Shown here: piece after piece, positions 1 to 9,623 of the stretch
Layout: each line of letters opens with the position of its first letter
Position numbering within the stretch: position 1 is the first letter of the stretch
Assembly: GCF_015355755.1 (NCBI RefSeq)
Contig: NZ_JACVEE010000001.1
Location: 1,984,001-2,048,000, forward strand
Length of the DNA: 64,000 bases
Direction of reading: 5' to 3'
Source of the DNA: Nocardia sp. XZ_19_385
GTDB lineage: Bacteria; Actinomycetota; Actinomycetes; Mycobacteriales; Mycobacteriaceae
Made by a program: the position numbers and the translations under genes
The notes under the pieces: model-generated
Seen by the model: only the letters and a program-made list of their open reading frames with translations
What the model was told of the DNA's origin: nothing
The model's database searches: none

Positions 1-1
1 A

Positions 2-652
2 CTTACCGCGCTGCGGCTTTCGCTGGTGTGCGCGACGCTGGCCACGGTCATCTGCCTGGTGCTGGGGATTCCGCTGGCCTGGTTGCTCGCGCGCGGGGAT
101 GTGCCAGGCCGAGGGCTACTGCGCGCGCTGGTGACCGTTCCGCTGGTGTTGCCGCCGGTGGTCGGAGGTGTCGCACTGTTGCTGGTGCTCGGCAGGCGCG
201 GGCTGGTCGGGCAATATCTGCACGAATGGTTCGGTGTTTCTTTGCCTTTCACCACCACCGGCGTGGTGATCGCGGAGGCGTTCGTGGCCATGCCGTTCCT
301 CGTGATCTCGGTGGAGGGTGCGCTGCGGGCGGCGGATCCGCGGTTCGAAGAGGCCGCGGCCACGCTCGGCGCGTCCAGGTGGCTGACCTTCCGGCGGGTG
401 ACACTGCCCTCGGTGCTGCCCGGGGTGATCGCGGGGTCGGTGCTCTGCTGGGCGCGAGCGCTCGGGGAATTCGGCGCGACGATCACCTTCGCGGGTAACT
501 TCCCCGGCAAGACCACCACGATGCCGCTAGCTGTATACCTCGCGCTGGAGACCGATCCCGACGCCGCCATCGTGCTCAGCCTGGTGTTGCTCGCGGTGTC
601 GGTGATCGTGCTGGTCGCGTTGCGCGAGCGCTGGATTCGAGGAGCGGCATGA
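2..652 (+). CDS. modB: molybdate ABC transporter permease (5' end outside window)
   Basis: Inner-membrane permease of a molybdate importer; with ModC it moves oxyanion delivered by a ModA binding protein. The reading frame is already open at base 2, so the N-terminus lies upstream. Several hydrophobic helices are visible, and the binding-protein-dependent permease loop, which docks on the ATPase, is seen around EEAAATLGAS, followed by ALGEFGATI, a typical ModB segment. The stop overlaps the modC start in an ATGA, indicating translational coupling. ModA is expected just upstream. The assignment as molybdate rather than sulfate rests on the ModC partner with a C-terminal Mop/TOBE-like region. 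Confidence 0.9.
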   Translation, partial: LTALRLSLVCATLATVICLVLGIPLAWLLARGDVPGRGLLRALVTVPLVLPPVVGGVALLLVLGRRGLVGQYLHEWFGVSLPFTTTGVVIAEAFVAMPFLVISVEGALRAADPRFEEAAATLGASRWLTFRRVTLPSVLPGVIAGSVLCWARALGEFGATITFAGNFPGKTTTMPLAVYLALETDPDAAIVLSLVLLAVSVIVLVALRERWIRGAA

Positions 653-1698
653 CACTGCGCGCCGAATTGGGTGTTGCCCGTGGACAGTTCCGGCTCGATA
701 TCGAGTTCGAGGTGGCGGCCGGGGAAGTGGTGGCGCTGCTGGGGCCGAACGGGGCCGGGAAGACGACCGCGCTGCGGGCGCTGGCGGGGTTGACGCCGCT
801 CACCGAGGGCCGCCTCGAAGTCGGCGAAAAGCTCTGGGACGCACCGCCTCAGGTGTTCGTGCCCGCGGAGCGGCGCGAGGTCGGCGTCGTCTTCCAGGAC
901 TACCTGCTGTTCGCGCATCTGAACGCACTCGACAATGTCGCCTTCGGACTCCGTGCCCGCGGCCACCGCCGGGCCGCCGCCCGCGAACGCGCCGCACAGT
1001 GGCTCGACCGTGTCGGCCTGGCCGAGCACCGCGACGCCAAACCCCGCGCCCTGTCTGGCGGCCAAGCCCAACGTGTCGCACTGGCAAGGGCTTTGGCCAC
1101 CGACCCACAGCTGCTGCTGCTCGACGAACCCCTGGCCGCCCTGGACGCGAGCACCCGCCTGCGCGTGCGCTCGGACCTCGCCCATCACCTGTCCGGCTAC
1201 CCCGGCCACACCGTGCTCGTCACCCATGACCCGCTCGACGCGATGGTGCTGGCCGACCGCCTGGTCATCCTCGAGAACGGCGCCATCGTCCAGGAGGGCC
1301 CACCGGCCGAGGTCGCCCGCCGCCCCCGCTCCGACTATGTCGCAAACCTGGTGGGCCTCAACCTGTACCGCGGCACCGCCGACGGCACCCACGTCGCCCT
1401 CGACGGCGGCGGCTCCTTCACCGTCGCCGAACCCGGCAGCGGCACAGTACATGTCGCGTTCCCGCCGAGCGCGGTAAGCCTGCACCCCGAACAACCCGCC
1501 GGCAGCCCCCGCAACACCTGGCCGGTCACCATCGCGGGCATCGAACAGCACGCCCACACCACCCGGGTTCGACTCGACGGCAACCCACCCGTCCTCGCCG
1601 ACATCACCCCGGCGACAGTCGCGGACCTCCACCTACACCCGGGCACCGAACTCTGGGCCGCGGTCAAAGCCACCGAAACCCACACCTACCCCGCCTGA
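649..1698 (+). CDS. modC: molybdate ABC transporter ATP-binding protein
   Basis: Cytoplasmic ATPase that powers molybdate uptake through ModB. Walker A GPNGAGKTT lies near residue 31, the signature LSGGQAQR near 136, Walker B LLLLDEP follows, and the switch histidine is in VLVTHDP. Residues after about 280 form a TOBE/Mop-like oxyanion-sensing domain, as in ModC. Length (349 aa) is normal for the family. The start ATG overlaps the modB stop by 4 nt. The gene faces the PAP2-kinase gene; only a weak 5-bp hairpin (1710-1723) lies between the two stops. Confidence 0.92.
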   Translation: MTLRAELGVARGQFRLDIEFEVAAGEVVALLGPNGAGKTTALRALAGLTPLTEGRLEVGEKLWDAPPQVFVPAERREVGVVFQDYLLFAHLNALDNVAFGLRARGHRRAAARERAAQWLDRVGLAEHRDAKPRALSGGQAQRVALARALATDPQLLLLDEPLAALDASTRLRVRSDLAHHLSGYPGHTVLVTHDPLDAMVLADRLVILENGAIVQEGPPAEVARRPRSDYVANLVGLNLYRGTADGTHVALDGGGSFTVAEPGSGTVHVAFPPSAVSLHPEQPAGSPRNTWPVTIAGIEQHAHTTRVRLDGNPPVLADITPATVADLHLHPGTELWAAVKATETHTYPA

Positions 1699-1725
1699 CC
1701 CCCGCTCCGCACACTCCTGTGTGGT

Positions 1726-3237
1726 TCAGTCTTCGGTGCGGGGATCTCGGTGGAAGAGGGTGAGGGTGTCGGGCTGGCTTTCGAAGACGAAATCGCGGCC
1801 CTTGTAATCGACTTCGCCGTCGGTGGCGAGGGAGACCGACGCTTCGGTGACCGAGACTTCGAAACGGTGGCCTTCGTGGCGGACGTAGGTGGGTGAACGG
1901 TCGAGGGTGCCGGTGAGGGTGGACCAGATCAGGCGGGTGCGCGAGAACGGGACGTCGGCGCGCAGATAGCGGACGTCGAGGGTGCCGTGGTGCAACTCCG
2001 GCCGGGAGCGCGGGATCTGGTTGGGCGGGTCGTAGCGTCCGTTGCCGACGAACAGCATCCAGATGGCCATCGGTTCGCCGTCGATCACCGCGTGCAGCGG
2101 TTCGGCGCCGAGCAGCACGCGCACCATGGAAATGCCGGCGGCGGGCCACTTGCCGAGGTGCTCCTGCCAGCGCTCCCGCAGGCGGACGAAGTCGGGATAG
2201 CCGCCGAGGCTGGCGGTGTTGACGAAGGTGCGCGACTCGGAGTCGTCGTACCGCACCGTGGCCGCGTCACACGCCGCCACCTGGCCGGTCTCGACGGCGG
2301 CGAGGGTGGCCTCGATGTCCGCGACGCCCGCGTCCCGGGCGAAGTGGTTGAGGGTGCCGCCGGAGAACACCGCGAGCGGAAGCCGGTGCCGCGCCGCGTA
2401 ACCCGCCACCGAGGACACCGTGCCGTCCCCGCCGAACACGCCGATCGCGCGAATATGGTCGCGGCTGAGTCCTTCTTCGAGCTGCTTGTCCAGCCCGATG
2501 GCCGGGTCCAGTTCGACGAAGTCCGCTTCCGGCAGCCGGTCCCGCAGTTGCGCCGGGTCGTAGGTGCCGACGCCGCTACCGAGGCCCGCGTTCGGGTTGA
2601 TCACCATCAGCAGACCACGGCCGCGCGGCAGCGGCTCGATCCGCTCGGCGGGCCCGAGCAGGGCCGGTTCATCCTCACGCACCGCCCACCACCGGTGCGT
2701 GGCCAGCGCGATACCGGATCCGAGCGCCGCGCCCGCCACCACATCCGAGGGCCAGTGCACGCCGATATGCACCCGGGAATATCCGACAGCCGCGGCCAGC
2801 GGTACCACCGCGACTGCCGCAGCGGGATATTCGAGTGCCACCCCGGTCGCGAAGGCGGCTGCCGAGGCCGCGTGTCCGGACGGGAAGGACGACGACACCG
2901 GCGGTTTCACCAGCCGCCGCACGAACGGCACCGACTCGTCCGGTGGCCGCCTGCGCGGAAACAGTGGTTTGGCTACACCATTCGCGATACCGCTGGCGAG
3001 ACCGACCGCGACGAGCCCACGCGCGCCGGCTCGGCGCGCGGCGGGGCTGCCGAGCAGGATCATGGCCGCTCCCGCACCTATCCACAACCGGTTGTAGTTC
3101 GCACTGGTGCTCAGACCGCGCAGCATCCGGTCGGCGCGCGAGGGCCGAACCCGCGCGCTGCGGTCGACCAGCCACACATCCAGGGCGCTGGCCAGGCCGT
3201 GCGGTCTGGAGGACTTGCGATCCCGTTTAACACGCAT
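1726..3237 (-). CDS. bifunctional PAP2 phosphatase / diacylglycerol kinase-like protein
   Basis: A fusion of a lipid phosphate phosphatase and a lipid kinase. Residues about 40-185 are a PAP2 domain with the full signature: K90-x6-R97-P98, PSGH at 119-122, and S154-R155-x5-H161-x3-D165. Residues about 207-500 are a DAGK catalytic domain with INPNAG at 213-218, GGDGT at 269-273 and GGTLNHFARD at 293-302. Such fusions occur in actinomycetes, but substrates are unproven. One possibility is paired dephosphorylation and rephosphorylation of lipid carriers or diacylglycerol. It is transcribed alone, toward modC. The start ATG has only a weak upstream GGGAC; a start further downstream would still leave the PAP2 core intact. 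Confidence 0.88.
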   Translation of the reverse strand: MRVKRDRKSSRPHGLASALDVWLVDRSARVRPSRADRMLRGLSTSANYNRLWIGAGAAMILLGSPAARRAGARGLVAVGLASGIANGVAKPLFPRRRPPDESVPFVRRLVKPPVSSSFPSGHAASAAAFATGVALEYPAAAVAVVPLAAAVGYSRVHIGVHWPSDVVAGAALGSGIALATHRWWAVREDEPALLGPAERIEPLPRGRGLLMVINPNAGLGSGVGTYDPAQLRDRLPEADFVELDPAIGLDKQLEEGLSRDHIRAIGVFGGDGTVSSVAGYAARHRLPLAVFSGGTLNHFARDAGVADIEATLAAVETGQVAACDAATVRYDDSESRTFVNTASLGGYPDFVRLRERWQEHLGKWPAAGISMVRVLLGAEPLHAVIDGEPMAIWMLFVGNGRYDPPNQIPRSRPELHHGTLDVRYLRADVPFSRTRLIWSTLTGTLDRSPTYVRHEGHRFEVSVTEASVSLATDGEVDYKGRDFVFESQPDTLTLFHRDPRTED

Positions 3238-3506
3238 CGTCCCAGCCTAGCCATGATCATCCGCGCCGCCAGGTCAGAACCATCGACCCTGGTCAGCGGC
3301 GGCCAACCCGCTGCCGGATCGGCGCATCCCGCATGGCATCATCGAGCCGCCGCGGATCTGAGCGCGCAGGGGTATCGCAAGAAGTCGATGGGTATTGCCG
3401 GTACAGCGGCGCCGCGCCTGAATCACTGTTGGTGTCAACGCTTTCGACGCTGATTCCGCGCGCGTGGGCGGCCGGTGTCGGGTTCGTCCACAACCGGAGG
3501 TGCCAG

Positions 3507-6239
3507 GTGCGTTCACAAGCCCAGTCACGGACACCAGCCGGTGTGCGCTCCCCCGGGCGGCGGAAACTCGGATCGGCGCTGGCCGTGCTGCTCGTGACCA
3601 GTGCAACTCTTGTCGCGGGGTGTGAATCACCGAAGCGGACCGAGGCCGCGTGCCCGGGCGACTCCGTCCCGGCGGCCGGGTGGACGCCTTCGAACACCGA
3701 GATCGATGCCGCGATCGACCGGCATCCGTTCGTCGGCAACGGGTATCTGGGGCTGCGGGTGCCGCCCCGCGGGATGGGCTATTACGCGTCGAACGAGGCG
3801 ACCGGCTGGCCGCTCTACACCCCCGCCTACGACGGGGCGTTCGTCGCCGGTCTGTACGGCAATCAAGCGGGCGTGGCCGAGGACCGGCAGGTCGCGGCGG
3901 CCATTCCGAACTGGTCCGGCCTGCTGGTGGGTGTGGATGCGGAGCAGTTCTCCCCCGCTACACCGGCGGCGCAGATCTCGAACTTCAGCCAAACCCTGTA
4001 TCAGCGTTGCGGATTGGTGCGCACGGCGTTGACCTGGACCACCGCGGACGGCAAAGCCACCGACCTGACCTATGAGGTGCTGACCGACCGCACCGATCAA
4101 CATGTCGGCGCGGTGCGGCTCACAGCGGTGCCGCGATGGTCGGGGGACCTCGTGGTGACCGACAAGCTGGACGGTGCGGGCGCCCGGCGGATCACGCAGA
4201 CCGGCGGTGGCGCACGCGACGACAGCGCGATCGGTGTCGAATTCCGCACCGACGGCACCGGCACCGCCGGAAGCCTTGTCTCCGTGCTCGACTCGGGCTC
4301 GGTGCAGCCCGACCGCGCGCAGCAGCCGGAGGCGAAAGACCTGTCGGTGAGCCAGCAAGCGCGAATCCCGGTGCAGGCGGGCAAGTCCTATGCCATCACC
4401 AAGTACGTAGGTGTCGATACCGCCCACACCGCAACGGTTCCCGCCGCCTCCGCCTTGAACGCCGCCCGAGCCGCCGCGCGCCAGGGGTGGGCGGAACTGC
4501 TCGCACAGAGCGCGGGCGTCTGGCGCGACCTGTGGCGCGGTGACTTCGAGGTGCCGGGCGATCCGGAGATCCAATCGTGGACCCGCGGCGCCCTCTACTC
4601 CCTGTATTCCGCCACGAATACCAGTCAAGACAACAGCCTTTCACCGGTCGGGCTGAGCAGCGACAACTACGGCGGACTGGTGTTCTGGGACGCCGACATC
4701 TGGATGTTCCCCGGCCTGCTGCAACTCGCACCGAACCTGGCCAAATCAGTTGTCGAGTACCGCTTCAAGACGCTGCCCGCCGCCCAGGCCAACGCCGAAC
4801 GGCTCGGCTACCGCGGCGCGTTCTATCCGTGGACCAGCGCCACCAGCGGCGATCTCGACGAATGCCACAGCTGGGATCCACCGCACTGCCGCACCCAGAT
4901 CCATCTGCAGGGCGACATCTCGCTGGCCGCCTGGCAGTACTACCTCGGCACCGGCGACAAAGACTATCTGCGCGAACGCATCTGGCCGATCATGCGTAAT
5001 GTCGCCGAGTTCTGGGCCGCGCGGGTGCATCACAATACCGACGGCAGCTACTCCATCCTCGATGTCGCCGGGCCGGACGAGTACAGCAACGGCGTGAACG
5101 ACGCGGTTTACACCAACGGCGGTGCGGCACTGGCTCTGCGCAATGCGGCGCGGGCCGCCGAAATCGTCAGTGCGCCAGCGCCTTCGGAGTGGTCGGTGAT
5201 CGCGAACGGACTGCGCATGCCGTTCGACCAGGAGCGCCAGATCTTCCGGCAGTACGACGGATACCAGGGCACACCCACCAAACAGGCCGACACCGTGCTG
5301 CTGATCTATCCGCTGGACTGGCCGATGTCACCGCAGGTCGCGGCCAATGTGCTCGAATACTATTCGGAGCGAACCGATCCCGACGGCCCGGCGATGACCG
5401 ATTCGGTGAACGCCATCGACGCCGCCCGGATCGGCGCACCCGGCTGCGCTACCGGCACCTATCTGGAACGCTCGGTGCGCCCGTTCATCCGGATGCCGTT
5501 CGCGCAGTTCGCCGAGTCGCGCGGGGAGAAGGCGGGCGCACACGACCCGCTCGCGGGAGCGCCCGCGTTCACCTTCACCACGGCGGCGGGCGGATTCCTG
5601 CAGACCTTCACCAACGGCCTACTCGGACTGCGCCTGCACGACAGCGAGATCGAGATCGCTCCCCTGCTGCCGCCACAGCTCGAATCTGGCTTGAAGATCC
5701 ATGGAATACATTGGCAGGGGCGCGTTTTCGACGCCGAGATCGGGCCTGACGAAACTCGGATCTCGGTCTCGAAGGGCGCGCCGATGCAGGTCCGTACACC
5801 GTCCGGCACGCACCTCGCCGGCGCCGGAACGCCGCTCGTCGTCAAGACCCGGCGGCCGGATCTGGCACCCACCCAGGATCTTTCGCAGTGCAAGCCGGTC
5901 CGCACCAGTACCGCCGAATCGGGTCGCTACGGCGACGCCGCCGTGGACGGCACGCTGGCGACAGCTTGGGCGCCGGACGGCACACAGGGCACCCTGACCG
6001 TCGACCTCGGCCGGGAAACCGAGATCGGCGCCGTGGTCCCGCACTGGACCGATGCCGCGCCCACGGCCGTCACCGTCGCGGTTTCCCTCGACGAAAAGGA
6101 CTGGACAACAGTCGAACTCGATCCGGCGACCGGCTGGCTCGGAACTCCCGCGTCCGGGCGGTTCGTACGGCTCGAGGTCACCGGTTCGGATACCCAGCAC
6201 CCCGGCGTCCGCGAACTCGACGTCACTGCCCCGCTGTGA
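3507..6239 (+). CDS. GH65-family glycoside hydrolase lipoprotein with C-terminal discoidin-like domain
   Basis: Probable surface-anchored glycosidase or phosphorylase of the GH65 clan, most like acid trehalase/glucosidase types. The start chosen is GTG 3507, six bases after CCGGAGG; it gives a 910-aa protein with an Arg-rich n-region, hydrophobic core and lipobox LVAGC (lipid Cys39). GH65 landmarks are FWDADIW near residue 393, the catalytic-acid motif GPDEY with E525, and KQADTVLL near 592. The last 140 residues resemble an F5/8 type C sugar-binding sandwich. Trehalose, abundant in mycolata, is a reasonable substrate, but kojibiose-type glucosides cannot be excluded. Transcribed singly; the next gene follows after 70 bp with its own RBS. 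Confidence 0.85.
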   Translation: MRSQAQSRTPAGVRSPGRRKLGSALAVLLVTSATLVAGCESPKRTEAACPGDSVPAAGWTPSNTEIDAAIDRHPFVGNGYLGLRVPPRGMGYYASNEATGWPLYTPAYDGAFVAGLYGNQAGVAEDRQVAAAIPNWSGLLVGVDAEQFSPATPAAQISNFSQTLYQRCGLVRTALTWTTADGKATDLTYEVLTDRTDQHVGAVRLTAVPRWSGDLVVTDKLDGAGARRITQTGGGARDDSAIGVEFRTDGTGTAGSLVSVLDSGSVQPDRAQQPEAKDLSVSQQARIPVQAGKSYAITKYVGVDTAHTATVPAASALNAARAAARQGWAELLAQSAGVWRDLWRGDFEVPGDPEIQSWTRGALYSLYSATNTSQDNSLSPVGLSSDNYGGLVFWDADIWMFPGLLQLAPNLAKSVVEYRFKTLPAAQANAERLGYRGAFYPWTSATSGDLDECHSWDPPHCRTQIHLQGDISLAAWQYYLGTGDKDYLRERIWPIMRNVAEFWAARVHHNTDGSYSILDVAGPDEYSNGVNDAVYTNGGAALALRNAARAAEIVSAPAPSEWSVIANGLRMPFDQERQIFRQYDGYQGTPTKQADTVLLIYPLDWPMSPQVAANVLEYYSERTDPDGPAMTDSVNAIDAARIGAPGCATGTYLERSVRPFIRMPFAQFAESRGEKAGAHDPLAGAPAFTFTTAAGGFLQTFTNGLLGLRLHDSEIEIAPLLPPQLESGLKIHGIHWQGRVFDAEIGPDETRISVSKGAPMQVRTPSGTHLAGAGTPLVVKTRRPDLAPTQDLSQCKPVRTSTAESGRYGDAAVDGTLATAWAPDGTQGTLTVDLGRETEIGAVVPHWTDAAPTAVTVAVSLDEKDWTTVELDPATGWLGTPASGRFVRLEVTGSDTQHPGVRELDVTAPL

Positions 6240-6309
6240 ACCCGACTCTTGCGCCAGCCGCCCCACCCTGCTCCGATTACGCACACGCACCAAGCACATC
6301 GGAGGCCCT

Positions 6310-6753
6310 ATGTTGTCGTTGCAGGAGATTTCGGACCGTCTGGAAATTCAGGACCTGATGGTCCGCTACTCCCACGCCGTCGACACCAGGCAATGGGACC
6401 TGCTCGACGACATCTTCACCGCCGACGCCCACATCGACTACTCCGCCATGGGCGGCGCCACCGGTGACCTCGCCTCGACCAAGGCCTTCCTGGCCGCGAC
6501 ACTCCCGAATTTCCCCGCCTACCAACACCTCATCAGTAATTCCTCGATCACCGTCGACGGCGATTCCGCGACCGCCCGCACCATCTGCCACAACCCGATG
6601 CTCATCAAAGACCACGACGGCAATCAGACTCTGATGTTCTGCGGCCTTTGGTATCTGGACGAATTCGCCCGCATCGACGGCCAATGGCGCATCGCGAAAC
6701 GATCCGAGGAAAAGAGCTACATGTATCTGACCCCGGCCACACCCGGGTTCTGA
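6310..6753 (+). CDS. SnoaL/NTF2-like nuclear transport factor 2 family protein
   Basis: A 147-aa protein with the SnoaL-like pattern: an N-terminal helix with EISDRLEIQDLMVRYSHAVD, then DIFTADAHIDYS, and a C-terminal WRIAKRSEEKSY strand. The fold is used by small isomerases, dehydratases and non-catalytic binding proteins; the N-terminal EIQDLMVRY and DAHIDY segments are shared with scytalone-dehydratase-like members. The start ATG 6310 is preceded by CGGAGG at 6300-6305. A convergent hairpin terminator separates it from the Rpf gene. Substrate unknown. Confidence 0.85.
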   Translation: MLSLQEISDRLEIQDLMVRYSHAVDTRQWDLLDDIFTADAHIDYSAMGGATGDLASTKAFLAATLPNFPAYQHLISNSSITVDGDSATARTICHNPMLIKDHDGNQTLMFCGLWYLDEFARIDGQWRIAKRSEEKSYMYLTPATPGF

Positions 6754-6758
6754 CAACA

Positions 6759-6794
6759 CGACGCCCACCGCGCTGCGAAGCACGGTGGGCGTCG
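6759..6794. terminator. bidirectional hairpin terminator
   Basis: A perfect 12-bp stem (6759-6770 with 6783-6794) and a 12-nt loop lie between the convergent NTF2-like and Rpf genes. There is no T-tract, as is common in actinomycetes. Confidence 0.6.
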
Positions 6795-6819
6795 GTCAGT
6801 TATTCGGAGCGGCCGAACC

Positions 6820-7480
<661 letters not shown>

Positions 7481-8242
7481 CTAGATCGCGAAGGAACGGC
7501 CAGGGTCGGCGTAACCGATCGGGCCGTCGTACCGGGTTCGGGCACGGGCGATGGCGGCGTCCGGGGTCAGGAATCGGCTGACATGGGTGAGGACCAGTTG
7601 CCGCGCTCCGGCCTCCGCGGCGGTGGCGCCCGCGTCCTCGGGCGTGCAGTGCACTGCGAGGCCCTCCGACGGCGAGCCGTCCGCCTCGCACAACAGGAGG
7701 TCGGACTCGGCGGCCAGGCTGGTCAGAGCCGCGCAGGGGCCGGTGTCCCCGGAGTAGGTCAGCGCCGTGGCGCCCGCCTCGATACGGGCCGCGAAGGCGG
7801 GCATGCCGTGCTCCACCGCGGCGGCCCGGACACGCAGACCACCGATGTCCGCCTGGTGCCCGTCGAACAACTCGTGCACCTCGTAGGCCGACTCGATGGG
7901 ACTGCGCACCGGCCCGTTGGTCAGGAAGTCCGCCAACCGGCCGGCGATGCCGGGTGGGCCGTAGAGCGGGATGGGCGCAGGCAGCCGCACGTCGGCGTAG
8001 CGCGCTCCGTAATAGGCCGTGAGCAGATCCGCGCAGTGGTCGGCATGCAGATGCGAGATCCAGATGGCGTCGAGCTCGTCCAGGCGGACGTAGCGCTGCA
8101 GCTGTGCCAGCGTGCCGGTACCCGCGTCCAGCCACAGCCGGGTATCGCCGTGCGTGACGAGATAGCCCGAGCAGGCGTTGCCGGCAGCCGGATACGGAGT
8201 TGCACTGCCCAGCACCGTCAGAACAAGATCGCCCGCACTCAT
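7481..8242 (-). CDS. MBL-fold metallo-hydrolase
   Basis: A 253-aa metallo-beta-lactamase-fold hydrolase of the RNase Z-like/AtsA-like branch. The zinc motif HLHADH appears near residue 80 after an acidic strand. Other metal ligands are likely the His in VEHGMPAF, the Asp in TYSGDTGPC and the His in LVLTHVSRF. It is cytoplasmic, with no signal peptide. Substrate unknown; RNase Z itself is usually longer and carries an exosite arm that I do not see. It precedes nothing in an operon; the divergent or upstream oxidoreductase gene lies 26 bp away on the same strand. Confidence 0.88.
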   Translation of the reverse strand: MSAGDLVLTVLGSATPYPAAGNACSGYLVTHGDTRLWLDAGTGTLAQLQRYVRLDELDAIWISHLHADHCADLLTAYYGARYADVRLPAPIPLYGPPGIAGRLADFLTNGPVRSPIESAYEVHELFDGHQADIGGLRVRAAAVEHGMPAFAARIEAGATALTYSGDTGPCAALTSLAAESDLLLCEADGSPSEGLAVHCTPEDAGATAAEAGARQLVLTHVSRFLTPDAAIARARTRYDGPIGYADPGRSFAI

Positions 8243-8268
8243 CCCCGGAGCTTAAGAGGACCGGCGGC

Positions 8269-9183
8269 TCAGTTGTTGATGAGCAGGACGACCTTGCCCG
8301 GCCCACGGCCGTGTTCCATCTCCTGTTGCGCCAGAGCGACCTCGCCGAGAGTGAACGTGCGGGCCGCGGCGGGCAGGCGGAATTCGCCGGTGACCACCCG
8401 CTCGGCGACCTGCTGAGCCAGCTCGACCGGGCGCGGTCCGGGCCCCCCACTGGCGAAGGTGACGCCCAGCTGCGCCGCCGCGGGATCGGCGATGGTGATG
8501 ATCCGGTCGGTGCTGCCCCGCAGTTCGATGGCAGCGGGCAGCCCACCGTGCCCGGCGGTATCGAAGACCGCGTCGACGCCGTGCGGGGCGAGGGCCCAGA
8601 CCTGGTCGGCGAGACCGTCGCCGTAGATCGCCGGTATCGCTCCGAGCGCGCGCACGATCTCCTGATTCCGGACCGAGGCGGTGCCGATCACGACGACCCC
8701 CTCGGCGATCGCCAACTGCACCGCCATCGAGCCGACCGCCCCGGACGCCCCGTTGACCAGCAGCGTCTCCCCCGCCTGCAACTTCAGCATGTCGAGCACC
8801 TTGGCGGCGGTGCTCACCGCGACCGGCAGCGCGACGGCGTCGGCCCAGTCCAGCCCCTCGGGTTTGCGCGCCAGCGCGCTGCTCAGCGCGTATTCCGCGT
8901 AGCCGCCGCTGCGGGCCCACCCGAATACCTGGTCACCGATCGCGTGCCCGTGCGCGTCGGGACCGAGCGCGTCGACGAATCCGGCGATCTCGCCGCCCGG
9001 GAACTGCGGGAACCTGGGCTCCCCGAAAACCAGTGCGCCGGAACGCATCTTCCAGTCCGCCGGATTCACCCCGGCGGCGCGCACCGCGACCCGCACTTCG
9101 TCGCCGACCGGTTCCGGCACCGGAACCTCGACGACGTGCAGTACCTCCGGCCCACCGAATTCGTTGTACGCAATCGCCCGCAT
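8269..9183 (-). CDS. MDR-superfamily NADP-dependent oxidoreductase (quinone oxidoreductase-like)
   Basis: Zinc-less medium-chain reductase, 304 aa. The start is set at ATG 9183 (MRAIAYNEFGGPEVL), the usual N-terminus of the quinone-oxidoreductase group; the 15 upstream codons are not conserved-looking. GroES-like domain first, then a Rossmann domain with the nucleotide-binding loop VNGASGAVGSMAVQLA near residue 140. No catalytic zinc cysteines are present. It likely reduces quinones or enones with NADPH. It lies 26 bp upstream of the MBL gene on the same strand, so the two may be co-transcribed. Confidence 0.9.
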   Translation of the reverse strand: MRAIAYNEFGGPEVLHVVEVPVPEPVGDEVRVAVRAAGVNPADWKMRSGALVFGEPRFPQFPGGEIAGFVDALGPDAHGHAIGDQVFGWARSGGYAEYALSSALARKPEGLDWADAVALPVAVSTAAKVLDMLKLQAGETLLVNGASGAVGSMAVQLAIAEGVVVIGTASVRNQEIVRALGAIPAIYGDGLADQVWALAPHGVDAVFDTAGHGGLPAAIELRGSTDRIITIADPAAAQLGVTFASGGPGPRPVELAQQVAERVVTGEFRLPAAARTFTLGEVALAQQEMEHGRGPGKVVLLINN

Positions 9184-9360
9184 ACAGCCCACCCTAGGCC
9201 CCGGGCCCGCCTTTGGGTCGCGCAACACGGAGGCATTCCAACCGCCGCCCGACGCCCTCCTAGCCGATAGCCGAATACCCTTGGCCTAGTGTGCATTACG
9301 TTCACCTGCCGGGTAGTACTACTCGTGCCACACCCGCCCTCGCGGGCCTAACCTGGGCCC

Positions 9361-9564
9361 ATGCAGATCCCCCGCCGGAACTCCGATGCCAACGATGCCC
9401 GGATCCGGAATACCGACACCGACCTGAGCGATTTCGAATTCCGCTACCCGCCTGCGGTTTTCACCCCGGAGCCCACGCCCCGGGCGCACGATCGGTTCGG
9501 TGCGCGTCCGCGCGGCCGCGATATCTATCGGGGCCGCTTCCAGTGTGAGCGCGAAGCCTCCTGA
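9361..9564 (+). CDS. small hypothetical protein (67 aa)
   Basis: A short, Arg/Asp-rich ORF with high third-position GC that fits between the divergent MDR gene and the SDR gene. No domain, signal peptide or membrane segment is visible, and no clear ribosome binding site precedes the ATG. It could be a genuine small charged protein or chance; a reverse-strand ORF over the same bases looks less protein-like. Confidence 0.4.
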   Translation: MQIPRRNSDANDARIRNTDTDLSDFEFRYPPAVFTPEPTPRAHDRFGARPRGRDIYRGRFQCEREAS

Positions 9565-9579
9565 ACGACACGACTCTAC

Positions 9580-9595
9580 CCAAGCACTTGCTTGG
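9580..9595. promoter_or_regulatory. perfect 16-bp palindromic operator upstream of the SDR gene
   Basis: CCAAGCACTTGCTTGG: 7-bp arms with a 2-bp centre, ending 28 bp before the SDR start. The symmetry and spacing are typical of TetR-family operators. No TetR gene is adjacent, so the regulator would act from elsewhere. Confidence 0.55.
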
Positions 9596-9623
9596 TTCCA
9601 CGCCGCCGGTTCACAATGACCCG

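Noticed and set aside
1699..1725. Strong terminator between modC and the PAP2-kinase gene
   Set aside because: Only a 5-bp stem with a 4-nt loop is present, too weak to call.
1987..3453. 488-aa open frame opposite the PAP2-kinase gene
   Set aside because: It is a shadow frame with Arg/Gly/His-rich, non-protein-like composition; the opposite strand has two complete catalytic domains.
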